This document shows, piece by piece, positions 1-7,272 of a stretch of DNA of 64,000 nt. Both the position numbers and the translations under genes were made by a program. The notes under the pieces were generated by a model. The model was not told where the DNA came from, made no database searches, and saw nothing but the letters and a program-made list of their open reading frames with translations. Every line of letters starts with the position of its first letter. Positions within the stretch are counted from its first letter, which is position 1. The DNA is taken from contig NZ_CP126241.1 in NCBI RefSeq assembly GCF_030142075.1, positions 868,001 to 932,000 of the forward strand. The letters are read 5' to 3'. The stretch comes from Arthrobacter sp. zg-Y20 (lineage in GTDB: Bacteria; Actinomycetota; Actinomycetes; Actinomycetales; Micrococcaceae).

Positions 1-70
1 TGCCTTGGTGGCAGTGGCCGCGGTCTTCACCGTGCTGCTCTACCTGGGCCCGCCCGTTCCCATGGGCTGA
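1..70 (+). CDS. C-terminal end of a membrane protein (partial)
   Basis: The frame read from base 2 runs open from the window edge to a TGA at 68-70 and encodes 22 residues, beginning ALVAVAAVFTVLLYLG and ending PVPMG. The hydrophobic run looks like the last transmembrane helix of an integral membrane protein. Nothing more can be assigned because the rest lies outside the window. It converges on the MFS gene on the other strand, about 50 bases away. Confidence 0.5.
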   Translation, partial: ALVAVAAVFTVLLYLGPPVPMG

Positions 71-118
71 TCCAGTCGCACCGCTGCCGTGCCGCGACCT
101 AGGCGTTCATCCGGGCCG

Positions 119-1447
119 CTAGGATGCGGGCGGGATGGAAGCGCCCGCACTCGCGGCAGCTCCGGGACGCAGCCGGCGCCGGTTCGGCCGGTTCGAGCCG
201 CCCCCGCGGTAGGCCGTCGTCGCCGTGGCCAAGATGAGCACAATCAGCACGGCGCAGCCAATGATCACCGACACCATGGCCAGGGCGCTGCCGCCCAGGA
301 TGCCGACCAGCGGGCTGACAATGCCGGCCAGGCCCACCTGCAGGGCGCCGATCATGGCTGCGGCGCTGCCGGCCATGTGCCCGTAGTCGCTGAGGGCAAG
401 GATCGAAGAGTTCGAAGCGATGAAGCCGTTCATGGCGAGCACCAGCCACAACCCTGCGGTAAGGCCCGCAGCCCCGCCGAGTCCGGTCAGCACGATCACC
501 GGCAGCAGCGCGGCCAGTCCCAGCAGCAGGATTACGGCCGCCCGCAGGATGCCCATGGGGGAGTAGCGGGTGACCAGCCAGGCATTAAGCTGCGCGGAAA
601 TGACCATACCCACGCCGTTGATGGCGAACACCAGGGCGTACTGGCCCGGGCTCAGTCCGTAGCCCTCCTGGAAAACGAACGGTGAGCCCACCACGTAGCT
701 CATGATCACGGCCATGCCCAGGCCGGGGATTGCGGCCAGGGCCAGGAACTGCCGGTCGCGCAGCAGGACCCGGAAACCGCTGAAGGTACTGGCGCCGCCT
801 TTGGCCCGGCGGCGTGCCGGCGGCAGCGTCTCGGGCATCCAGCGCAGCACAATGACACCGAGCACCACGCCGATCAGCGCCAGGGCCAGGAACACTGCCC
901 GCCAGTTGAACAGCCCGGAAACGGCACCTCCGATGGAGGGTGCCAGCAGCGGGGCCAGACCGATGATCAGCATCAGCCGGGACAGCATGGCCGCTGCGGT
1001 GGAACCGGTGAACCGGTCCCGCACCACGGCAAGGGACACCACGCCTGCGGCGGCGTTAAAGAAGCCCTGCAGGAGGCGGAGCACAATCAGGGCGCCGATG
1101 TTCGGGGCCACAAAGCACAGCAGTGAAACCACCACGTGCATGCTGATGCCGATGATCAGCGGCAGCCGCCGTCCGAAACGGTCCGAGAAGGGGCCGATAA
1201 CGAGCTGGCCCACCGCTGCGCCGAGCAGTGTGCCGGAGAGGGTGAACTGGGCGGCCGCTGCGCTGGTGTGCAGGTCTTCGGCGACCTGAGGCAGCGCCGG
1301 CAGGTACATGTCCGTGGTCACTGCGGGCAGGGCGGCCAGGGCGCCGAGCATCAGGATGTATTTGATGCTGGTTCGGGTACTGACGCGGGAACTGTTTCCG
1401 GAAACAGCGGGTGCCGGGCTTCCGGTTTCGGGCGGGGTATCGCTCAT
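119..1447 (-). CDS. Bcr/CflA-family MFS multidrug efflux transporter
   Basis: 442-residue inner-membrane proton antiporter of the DHA1 Bcr/CflA family, which exports drugs or metabolites. After a Ser/Pro/Thr-rich cytoplasmic N-terminus the first helix ends in TTDMYLPALP, the family hallmark. Motif A-like GPFSDRFGRR lies between TM2 and TM3, and about 12 hydrophobic helices follow. The frame opens at GTG 1453, but AGGAG sits 5 nt before ATG 1447, so that start is chosen. It is the last gene of a minus-strand run (AKR, DJ-1 family, epimerase, MFS), with 36 nt between it and the epimerase. Substrate cannot be predicted. The C-terminus is Arg/Pro-rich and probably cytoplasmic. Confidence 0.88.
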   Translation of the reverse strand: MSDTPPETGSPAPAVSGNSSRVSTRTSIKYILMLGALAALPAVTTDMYLPALPQVAEDLHTSAAAAQFTLSGTLLGAAVGQLVIGPFSDRFGRRLPLIIGISMHVVVSLLCFVAPNIGALIVLRLLQGFFNAAAGVVSLAVVRDRFTGSTAAAMLSRLMLIIGLAPLLAPSIGGAVSGLFNWRAVFLALALIGVVLGVIVLRWMPETLPPARRRAKGGASTFSGFRVLLRDRQFLALAAIPGLGMAVIMSYVVGSPFVFQEGYGLSPGQYALVFAINGVGMVISAQLNAWLVTRYSPMGILRAAVILLLGLAALLPVIVLTGLGGAAGLTAGLWLVLAMNGFIASNSSILALSDYGHMAGSAAAMIGALQVGLAGIVSPLVGILGGSALAMVSVIIGCAVLIVLILATATTAYRGGGSNRPNRRRLRPGAAASAGASIPPAS

Positions 1448-1483
1448 AGACACTCCTGGTGCGGTTGCGGTGGAACGAAAGAA

Positions 1484-2329
1484 CTACGGGTGCCGGGTGC
1501 CTTCGCCTGCCAGGACCGCGCGGTATCCGTCCCGGAAGGTCGGGTAGGCGAAGTCGAATCCGGTGCTGCTCAGCCGCTCGCTGCTCAGCCTGCGGTTGCC
1601 CCCGCGGCTGCTGGAAGCCGGTGCCGCGGCGGGCAGGTCGTGGCCCAGCTCGCCGGCGAGGAAGTGCAGCACGTCGGACATTTCGACGGGCTCCTTATCC
1701 ACTCCAACATAAATGGGTGCCGGATGTGAAACCCGGGTGGTGAGGTGCACTATGGCCGCTGCCGCATCGTCCCGGTGGATGCGGTTGGTCAGCTGGCTGC
1801 CGGCGGGTATGACGGCGGTGCCGGCGGTGACGGCGTCGATCAGCCGCGTGCGTCCCGGCCCGTAGATCCCGGCGAGGCGCAGCACCACGGCATCCGGACG
1901 CCGGTCATGCAGCAGCTGCTCGGCTTCGAGGATCACGGCTCCGGTGGCCGAGGCGGGTGCGGGCGGGGTGTCCTCGTCCACCTGGCCGCCGTCGGCGTCG
2001 CCGTACACCGCGGTGGAGGATACAAACAGGATGCGGGCCGGGCGGACGCCGTCGCGCTCCAGTGCGTCCATTACATTTGCAGTCCCGTCCACATAGGCGG
2101 CGCGGTAGGCGGCTTCGGTACGTTCCCCGGCTGCAACGGCAATCACGACGACGTCGGTGCCGGCGGGGATGCGCGGCAGTTCGCCCGTGAGGTCAGCAGC
2201 CTGGCCGGTGATGGCCGCCGGCAGATTGCCGGGGGAACGGCGCCAGCCAAGCACGGAGAAGCCGGCCGCGGCGAACCGCAGGCCGGCTTCCGTGCCCAGA
2301 TCGCCGCAGCCGGCGATCAGGACTCTCAT
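1484..2329 (-). CDS. NAD-dependent epimerase/dehydratase family protein (YeeZ-like)
   Basis: 281-residue short-chain dehydrogenase of the extended (epimerase) type, cytoplasmic. It opens with MRVLIAGCGDLGTEAG, a GxGxxG-like Rossmann loop. Later it has FVSSTAVYGD, the Ser and Tyr part of the active site, although a clear YxxxK Lys is not obvious; LAGIYGPGR is a typical epimerase strand. The frame is open further upstream, but ATG 2329 begins the Rossmann strand and lies 4 nt after the DJ-1-family stop, so the two are probably co-translated. The family acts on nucleotide sugars or other NAD(P)-linked substrates; the substrate here is unknown. Confidence 0.82.
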   Translation of the reverse strand: MRVLIAGCGDLGTEAGLRFAAAGFSVLGWRRSPGNLPAAITGQAADLTGELPRIPAGTDVVVIAVAAGERTEAAYRAAYVDGTANVMDALERDGVRPARILFVSSTAVYGDADGGQVDEDTPPAPASATGAVILEAEQLLHDRRPDAVVLRLAGIYGPGRTRLIDAVTAGTAVIPAGSQLTNRIHRDDAAAAIVHLTTRVSHPAPIYVGVDKEPVEMSDVLHFLAGELGHDLPAAAPASSSRGGNRRLSSERLSSTGFDFAYPTFRDGYRAVLAGEGTRHP

Positions 2330-2333
2330 ATGG

Positions 2334-3032
2334 TTACTCGGCCAGGGCGGAGATGACGGCCTTGGCCACATCTTCGCTGGACTGGGGGTTCTGACCGGAC
2401 ATGAGGTTGCGGTCGCGGACCACGTAGCTGGTCCAGGCCGGGCCGGTCTCCACTACGGCGCCCTTGTTGCGCAGCACGTCCTCCACGAACCAGGGGGTGT
2501 TCTCGCCGGTTCCGCCGTTCAGCTCTTCCTCGTCGGTGAAGACGGTGAGCTTGCGGCCGGAGAAAATGAAGCCGTCCTCGGTTTCGGCGGCCAGCAGTCC
2601 TGCCGGGCCGTGGCAGAACGGGGCAATGATCTTGCCGGCGGCGTCGGCTTCCCGAAGGATCCGGCCCATGTCCTTATCGAACGCGAGGTCTGCCATGGGG
2701 CCGTGACCGCCGGGCATCACCACGGCGTCGTATTCCGACACATCGGCGTCGGCGAGCACCAGCGGGGAGGACAGCTCCGCGTCGATGAAGGCAATGTACT
2801 GCGTGAACGCGGCGGCCTTTTCGGCGCTGCCTGCGGACTCGGGGGCCAGGGACACCTGGTCCACGGTGGGCTTAACGCCGCCCGGGGTGGCGATGCGGAC
2901 GGTGTGTCCGGCTTCGCGCAGTACCCGGTGGGACTCGGCGAGCTCTTCGGCCCAGTAACCGGTGGGGTGTTCGCTGCCGTCCTTCATGGTGAGGGAATCG
3001 GCGGCGGATACGACCATTAGGATGTTAGCCAT
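2334..3032 (-). CDS. DJ-1/PfpI superfamily protein (type 1 glutamine amidotransferase fold)
   Basis: 232-residue cytoplasmic protein of the DJ-1/PfpI/Hsp31-like group, which includes glyoxalases, deglycases and holding chaperones. The nucleophile elbow IAPFCHGPAGLLAA places the reactive Cys followed by His. The N-terminus MANILMVVSAADSL and VMPGGHGPMADL are typical of the family. ATG 3032 is preceded by AAGGAGA about 7 nt away; the longer open frame upstream lacks similarity. It lies between an aldo/keto reductase (55 nt upstream) and an epimerase (4 nt downstream). This context suggests carbonyl or oxidative stress handling (inference). Confidence 0.85.
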   Translation of the reverse strand: MANILMVVSAADSLTMKDGSEHPTGYWAEELAESHRVLREAGHTVRIATPGGVKPTVDQVSLAPESAGSAEKAAAFTQYIAFIDAELSSPLVLADADVSEYDAVVMPGGHGPMADLAFDKDMGRILREADAAGKIIAPFCHGPAGLLAAETEDGFIFSGRKLTVFTDEEELNGGTGENTPWFVEDVLRNKGAVVETGPAWTSYVVRDRNLMSGQNPQSSEDVAKAVISALAE

Positions 3033-3087
3033 GCGTTGTTTCTCCTTTGCTTGGCGGAAATGTTGCTTGTGGGGGGATGCCGGAGGC

Positions 3088-3978
3088 TTACTTGGCCGGC
3101 GCTGCGGCAGCGCCGGCGGCGTCGAGTTCGGCGAACGTCGCGTCATCGAGTGAGATATTGGCGGCGCCCAGGTTGTCTTCGAGGTGTGCAATGGAGCCGG
3201 TGCCCGGGATCGGCATCATGACGGGGGAGCGGCGCAGCAGCCAGGCCAGGGCCACCTGCGAGGTGCTGGCGTTCAGGCGCTTGGCTGCCTCATCCACGGG
3301 ACCGCCCTGCTTCGCCAGTTCGCCGGCGGAGATGGGTGCCCAAGGGATGAAGCCGATGCCGTTGTCCTCGGAGTACTTCAGCACGTCCTCGGAGGAACGG
3401 TCGGTGAGGTTGTAGCGGTTCTGCACCGTGGACACGGTGAAGAACTTGGCGGCCGCTTCCAGATCCTCGACGGAGACCTGGGACAGGCCGAGGGCCTTCA
3501 CCTTGCCCTCCTGCTGAAGGTCGCGCAGCACGGCGAACTGCTCGTCGCGGTCCACCTTGGGGTCAATGCGGTGCAGCTGCAGCAGGTCCAGGGACTCGAC
3601 CTTCAGCTTGCGCAGCGACAGTTCGGTCTGCTGGCGCAGGTACTCCGGGCGGCCCACCGGAACCCAGACGTCCGGTCCGGTGCGGACAAAGCCCACCTTG
3701 GTGGCAATGCGGACGCCGTCCGGGTAGGGGTAGAGCGCTTCGGCAATGATCTCTTCGCTGATGTTCGGACCGTAGGAGTCGGCCGTGTCGATGAAGTCGA
3801 CGCCCAGCTCGACGGCGCGGCGCACCACGTCGACGGCGGTGCCGCGGCTCTCGGGTTCACCCCATACACCGGGTCCCACAATCCGCATGGCGCCGAAGCC
3901 CAGGCGGTGTACGGTGCCGAGGTCCTTGAGGTCGATGGTGGGGGACAGGGCGGGTGAAGTTTCCGTCGAATCAGTCAT
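3088..3978 (-). CDS. Aldo/keto reductase
   Basis: 296-residue NADPH-dependent aldo/keto reductase with a (beta/alpha)8 barrel. The tetrad is visible: Asp and Tyr in DFIDTADSYGPN, Lys in RIATKVGF and His in LLQLHRIDP. The C-terminal PIPGTGSIAHLEDNLGA is the NADP-phosphate clamp region typical of the YajO/PdxI-like group. ATG 3978 is the natural start. It is probably the first gene of a four-gene minus-strand operon. A TATAAG hexamer at 4023-4028 and a palindrome at 4035-4053 lie upstream and may form its promoter and operator. The substrate is probably a reactive aldehyde or ketone (inference). Confidence 0.9.
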   Translation of the reverse strand: MTDSTETSPALSPTIDLKDLGTVHRLGFGAMRIVGPGVWGEPESRGTAVDVVRRAVELGVDFIDTADSYGPNISEEIIAEALYPYPDGVRIATKVGFVRTGPDVWVPVGRPEYLRQQTELSLRKLKVESLDLLQLHRIDPKVDRDEQFAVLRDLQQEGKVKALGLSQVSVEDLEAAAKFFTVSTVQNRYNLTDRSSEDVLKYSEDNGIGFIPWAPISAGELAKQGGPVDEAAKRLNASTSQVALAWLLRRSPVMMPIPGTGSIAHLEDNLGAANISLDDATFAELDAAGAAAAPAK

Positions 3979-4022
3979 GTAAGGCCCAACACGGCGCGCC
4001 CCCGGGTTTATTCCTCAGCAGC

Positions 4023-4053
4023 CTTATAAGACACGCGGACACGTCCTGTCCGC
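4023..4053 (-). promoter_or_regulatory. Candidate promoter and operator for the redox/efflux operon
   Basis: On the minus strand TATAAG (4028-4023) is a good -10 hexamer. Just upstream, within the -35/-10 spacer zone, lies a perfect inverted repeat GCGGACA-N5-TGTCCGC (4035-4053). A TTGCGG at 4055-4050 is only a poor -35 (21-nt spacing). A repressor on this palindrome would block transcription of the AKR to MFS set. Seen in sequence; the regulatory role is inferred. Confidence 0.4.
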
Positions 4054-4096
4054 AAGTAGGGTTCCGGCGCGGCACCGGCCGGTTTAGCTTTGCCGG

Positions 4097-4486
4097 ATGG
4101 ACTGGAAAATTGAGCTCGTGCCGGTGCCCGTGTCCGACGTCGACGCCTCCAAGGCCTTCTATGTGGACCAGGTGGGTTTCACTCCCGACTTTGACGAACG
4201 GGTCGACGAAAGCCTGCGCTTTGTGCAGCTGACCCCTCCCGGTTCGGCCTGCTCGGTGGTGATTGGACCTGGTACCACGGACATGGTCCCCGGTACCCAG
4301 CGGATCCAGGTGGTGGTGCCCAGCGCCGCCGACGCCCGCCAGCACCTGGTGGACCACGGCGTGGCAACCAGCGACATCACACCGCTGGACTGGGGCACGT
4401 TTGTGTACTTCAGCGATCCGGACGGCAATCAGTGGTCGCTGCAGGAACTGCCGGCCATTCCGCCCACCCTGCCGTCGGAGTCCTAG
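4097..4486 (+). CDS. VOC (glyoxalase/bleomycin-resistance) superfamily protein
   Basis: 129-residue cytoplasmic protein with two beta-alpha-beta-beta-beta modules. The first module reads KIELVPVPVSDVDASKAFYVDQVGF and the second ends YFSDPDGNQWSLQE, the classic VOC C-terminal metal-ligand strand (Glu in the last motif). Relatives include fosfomycin resistance enzymes, dioxygenases and glyoxalase I. The specific reaction cannot be told. ATG 4097 has no Shine-Dalgarno; TAGCTT at 4085-4090 ends 6 nt before it, so the transcript may be leaderless. It is divergent from the AKR operon. Confidence 0.82.
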   Translation: MDWKIELVPVPVSDVDASKAFYVDQVGFTPDFDERVDESLRFVQLTPPGSACSVVIGPGTTDMVPGTQRIQVVVPSAADARQHLVDHGVATSDITPLDWGTFVYFSDPDGNQWSLQELPAIPPTLPSES

Positions 4487-4563
4487 CTGGACCCGCTGGT
4501 ACCGGACTACGCGGCCGGGAGGGCGGCAACAGTTCCTCGCTGCAGCTCAAGAGGCAGTTCGTC

Positions 4564-4926
4564 CTAGAGCTGGGCGGCTACCGCCTGCAGCACTTCGGTG
4601 ACGTCGGACTTGCCCTGGCCGTAGTCGAGCAGTGTGGTGGGGACCTGCGGCGTGCTGGTGGCCAGGACCCGTGTGTTGCCGGCGTCCAGCGGTTCGAAGG
4701 TGAGCACAATGTTGGCCCCGAAGGACTTCCAGTTGGTTGCGGCGGACATTTCCGCGCGGTCGGCCCAGATTCCGGTGACGGTCATCCGCGGCAACTGGAA
4801 GGCGGCCCGTTCGACGGCGGGAGGCAGTGCGGCAGCCGGTGCGGCAACCACCATTTCACCGCGTGCCCGTGCCCGTTTGGATGTCACGTTGAGACTGATC
4901 GTTTTTGAATTCCCCATATTCGTCAT
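4564..4926 (-). CDS. SRPBCC-like (START-fold) small protein
   Basis: 120-residue protein. ERAAFQLPRMTVTGIWADRAEM followed by FGANIVLTFEPLDAGNTRVLATSTPQVPTTLLDYG fits the central and C-terminal strands of a small START/SRPBCC-like fold, although no specific family is recognised. The N-terminus is SKTISLNVTSKRARARGEM. No signal peptide. The start is ATG 4926, preceded at 7 nt by TATTCT (4934-4939), a leaderless arrangement; the far longer open frame upstream is antisense to the GntR gene and is rejected. It is divergent from the GntR regulator across 60 nt and may share its operator. Confidence 0.6.
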   Translation of the reverse strand: MTNMGNSKTISLNVTSKRARARGEMVVAAPAAALPPAVERAAFQLPRMTVTGIWADRAEMSAATNWKSFGANIVLTFEPLDAGNTRVLATSTPQVPTTLLDYGQGKSDVTEVLQAVAAQL

Positions 4927-4955
4927 GCGAGAGAGAATAGCGCAAACATAAAAAG

Positions 4956-4986
4956 GGAGTTGTTCTAGTTGTAGTAGAATAACTCC
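4956..4986. promoter_or_regulatory. 31-bp palindromic operator at the GntR start codon
   Basis: Inverted repeat GGAGTTGTTCTA-N7-TAGAATAACTCC, 11 of 12 arm positions matching, ending exactly at the base before the GntR ATG (4987). The right arm contains TAGAAT, a -10 hexamer 6 nt before the ATG. Repressor binding here would cover the promoter and transcription start of a leaderless gntR transcript, and could also affect the divergent gene starting at 4926. Palindrome seen directly; autoregulation is inferred from YtrA-family behaviour. Confidence 0.65.
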
Positions 4987-5343
4987 ATGCTGATGAAAGT
5001 GGACGCAACCAGCGACCAGCCGCTCTTTGAGCAGCTGGCCGCCTCGATCCGTGCGGACGCTGCAGCCGGACGCCTGCAGCCGGGCGAACGGCTGCCCACC
5101 GCGCGGGACGTCGCGGAGTCGCTCGGCGTCAACGTGCACACCGTCCTGCACGCCTACCAGGAGCTGCGGGCGGAGGGCCTGATCGAGCTGCGCCGCGGGC
5201 GCGGCGCAGTGGTGACTGAAGCTGCCGCGCCGCTCGCCGCCCTGCACGCCGATGTCCTGGCCCTGGTGGCCAAAGCCCGGAACCTCGGCCTGTCGCCGGA
5301 AACCCTGTCCGCCTACGTAAAGGAAATTGCCCATGAACGCTAG
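4987..5343 (+). CDS. GntR-family transcriptional regulator (YtrA subfamily)
   Basis: 118-residue DNA-binding repressor. The winged helix-turn-helix spans residues 10-75: PLFEQLAASIRADAAAGRL, then GERLPTARDVAESLGVNVHTVLHAYQEL, then GLIELRRGRGAVV. Only about 45 helical residues follow, the short dimerisation tail that defines the YtrA subfamily. Members usually repress themselves and a linked membrane or ABC gene. The stop overlaps the start of the DUF1648 membrane protein (5333), so the two are co-translated. A near-perfect palindrome abuts the start codon. ATG 4987 and 4993 are both possible; the first fits the leaderless -10. Confidence 0.9.
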   Translation: MLMKVDATSDQPLFEQLAASIRADAAAGRLQPGERLPTARDVAESLGVNVHTVLHAYQELRAEGLIELRRGRGAVVTEAAAPLAALHADVLALVAKARNLGLSPETLSAYVKEIAHER

Positions 5344-6307
5344 TGCCTCTGCCCGCCGCCGGTTCCTGCTGGTGGCGCTGGGAGTTCCCGCCGTCGTGGT
5401 GGTTATTGCCCTGGCCCTGCAGCTTGCAACCCTGCCGTCCCTGCCGGACCCCGTGGCTATCCACTGGGGCGTACAGGGGCCGGACGGTTTTGGCTCACCG
5501 TGGTCCACTGTGCTGTTCACCGTGCTGCTGGGAGCGGGTATTCCGGCCCTGATGGCAGGTACCAGCATGCCGGGCTACGCGGATAACGGACCGAGCTATC
5601 GGTTCCTCGGCGCCGCGGTCCCTGCCATCACCACTATGCTTTGCACCCTGCTTACCTGGACCCAGCTGATGCAGGCCGGGCTCTCCGATGCCCGCCAGGC
5701 CCCGGGGGTGGGACTGCCGCTGCTGTACTCCGTGCTTGCCGGACTGGCCGTGGGAGCGGTCTGCTGGCTCGTGCAGCCCAAAGCACAGCAGCGGCCCGCC
5801 GCCAGCCCGTCCGAGCCACTGCCGCTGGCTGCCGGTGAACGCGCCGTGTGGTTCCGCGAGACCAGCCTGTCAAAGCCCGCCCTGCTGCTGATCCTGGGTG
5901 CGGTCACTGCGGTCGGCGCCGGGGCGGTCATCGGGTGGCTGTGGGCGGAGCCGGAGCTGGCCTGGACAATGACCGGCCTGACCGTAGTGCTCCTCGCCGC
6001 CGCGGCCACCGCCACAGCATTCCGGGTGCGGGTGGACGGCAGCGGCCTCACAGCGGTCTCCGTGGCCGGTTTTCCCCGCTTCCATGTTCCGCTGGCGGAG
6101 ATTCGGGATGCCGAGGCAGTTACCGTTTCCCCCGTTGCCGAGTTCGGCGGCTGGGGCCTGCGGTGGGTCCCCGGACGGTTTGGCGTGGTGCTGCGCAGCG
6201 GTCCGGCCCTGCAGGTGAACCGCGTCACCGGCCGCCAGTTTGTGGTCACGGTTGATGACGCCGGCACCGCCGCCGCGCTGCTGCAGGCCCTCACCGCCCG
6301 CACTTAA
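5333..6307 (+). CDS. DUF1648 domain-containing membrane protein
   Basis: 324-residue integral membrane protein. After a short basic start (MNASASARRRF) comes TM1, then LPDPVAIHWGVQGPDGFGSPW, the DUF1648 signature. There are about six further hydrophobic helices and a C-terminal domain with a PH-like feel (FRVRVDGSGLTAVSVAGFPRFHVPL). ATG 5333 lies inside the last codons of gntR, with AAGGA about 8 nt upstream. YtrA-type GntR–DUF1648 pairs recur in actinobacteria; SdpI-type immunity/signalling proteins also carry DUF1648. Function here is unknown; it is probably the target of the adjacent repressor. Confidence 0.78.
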   Translation: MNASASARRRFLLVALGVPAVVVVIALALQLATLPSLPDPVAIHWGVQGPDGFGSPWSTVLFTVLLGAGIPALMAGTSMPGYADNGPSYRFLGAAVPAITTMLCTLLTWTQLMQAGLSDARQAPGVGLPLLYSVLAGLAVGAVCWLVQPKAQQRPAASPSEPLPLAAGERAVWFRETSLSKPALLLILGAVTAVGAGAVIGWLWAEPELAWTMTGLTVVLLAAAATATAFRVRVDGSGLTAVSVAGFPRFHVPLAEIRDAEAVTVSPVAEFGGWGLRWVPGRFGVVLRSGPALQVNRVTGRQFVVTVDDAGTAAALLQALTART

Positions 6308-6331
6308 CGCAGCAAGCAGGGCAGGGACTAC

Positions 6332-6366
6332 CCGGTTTCGCGCACGACAAACAGGCGTGAAACCGG
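6332..6366. promoter_or_regulatory. 12-bp-arm inverted repeat upstream of lutABC
   Basis: CCGGTTTCGCGC-N11-GCGTGAAACCGG, 11 of 12 arm positions paired. It lies 25 nt after the DUF1648 stop and 78 nt before the lutA ATG. No U-run follows, so it is a weak candidate as an intrinsic terminator; an operator for a lactate-responsive regulator is the alternative. No regulator gene is adjacent. Confidence 0.4.
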
Positions 6367-6444
6367 CGTCAGGCATACCAATGCGGGGGAGTATGTTTGA
6401 AGATGGGCAGAACGCGAAGGACCGGCTCGGCCGAAAGGCAACCA

Positions 6445-7272
6445 ATGAAGATTGCACTCTTTGCCACCTGCATTGTGGACGCCATGTATCCGTCCACTGC
6501 CCGCGCCACGGTGTCCATCCTCGAGCGGCTCGGACACCAGGTGGTGTTCCCTGCAGGCCAGGGCTGCTGCGGGCAGATGCACCTGAACTCGGGGTACTTC
6601 CCCGAGGCGGTACCGGTCATCCGGAACCACGTGGAGGCGTTTGAGGCGGAGGACTACGACGTCGCCGTGGCACCTTCCGGTTCCTGCGTCGCCTCCGTGA
6701 AACACCAGCACGCCATGCTCGCCCGCGCCATCGGCGACAAGGACCTGGAAGCCCGCGCCACCGCCGTCGGCGCCCGCACCTATGAACTGTCCGCCCTGCT
6801 CACCGACGTCCTGGGCGTGACGGATGCGGCCGCGCAAATGGGGTCCTGGTATCCGCACCGGATCACCTACCACCCCAGCTGCCATGGAATGCGGCTGCTG
6901 CGGCTCGGTGACCGGCAGTCGAACCTGCTGCGCACCGTCGAAGGCCTGGAACTGGAACCCCTGCCGCAGGCGGACCAGTGCTGCGGCTTCGGCGGAACCT
7001 TTTCCCTCAAGAACGCCGATGTGTCCTCGGCCATGCTGGCGGACAAAGACGCGAATATCTCCGCCACCGGCGCGCAGCTGTGCACCGGCGGCGACGCATC
7101 CTGCCTGATGCACATCGGCGGCGGGCTATCCCGGGAGGGCAGCAGCATCGCCACCCTGCACTTCGCCGAGATCCTTGCCAGCACCCGCGAGGACCCGGCA
7201 CCGGCACCGGACGCGCTCCGGAAGCCGGCCGGGAGCACCGCCGGCAGCATCGCGGAAAGGGCCCGGAGATGA
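6445..7272 (+). CDS. lutA: L-lactate utilisation protein LutA (Fe-S oxidoreductase)
   Basis: 275-residue subunit of the LutABC complex that oxidises L-lactate to pyruvate. It has the two CCG domains of the family: GCCGQMHLNSGY in the first half, and HPSCHGMRLLRL then CCGFGGTFSLKNADVSSAML in the second. These Cys-rich motifs bind iron-sulfur clusters or relay electrons. MKIALFATCIVDAMYP is the typical N-terminus, which places the start at ATG 6445 although the frame opens 48 nt earlier. The ATG of lutB overlaps its stop. It is the first gene of lutABC and encodes a cytoplasmic protein. Confidence 0.93.
   Translation: MKIALFATCIVDAMYPSTARATVSILERLGHQVVFPAGQGCCGQMHLNSGYFPEAVPVIRNHVEAFEAEDYDVAVAPSGSCVASVKHQHAMLARAIGDKDLEARATAVGARTYELSALLTDVLGVTDAAAQMGSWYPHRITYHPSCHGMRLLRLGDRQSNLLRTVEGLELEPLPQADQCCGFGGTFSLKNADVSSAMLADKDANISATGAQLCTGGDASCLMHIGGGLSREGSSIATLHFAEILASTREDPAPAPDALRKPAGSTAGSIAERARR

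Noticed and set aside
4564-5568. 334-codon minus-strand frame
   Set aside because: Only its last 120 codons look like a protein; the rest is antisense to gntR and DUF1648.
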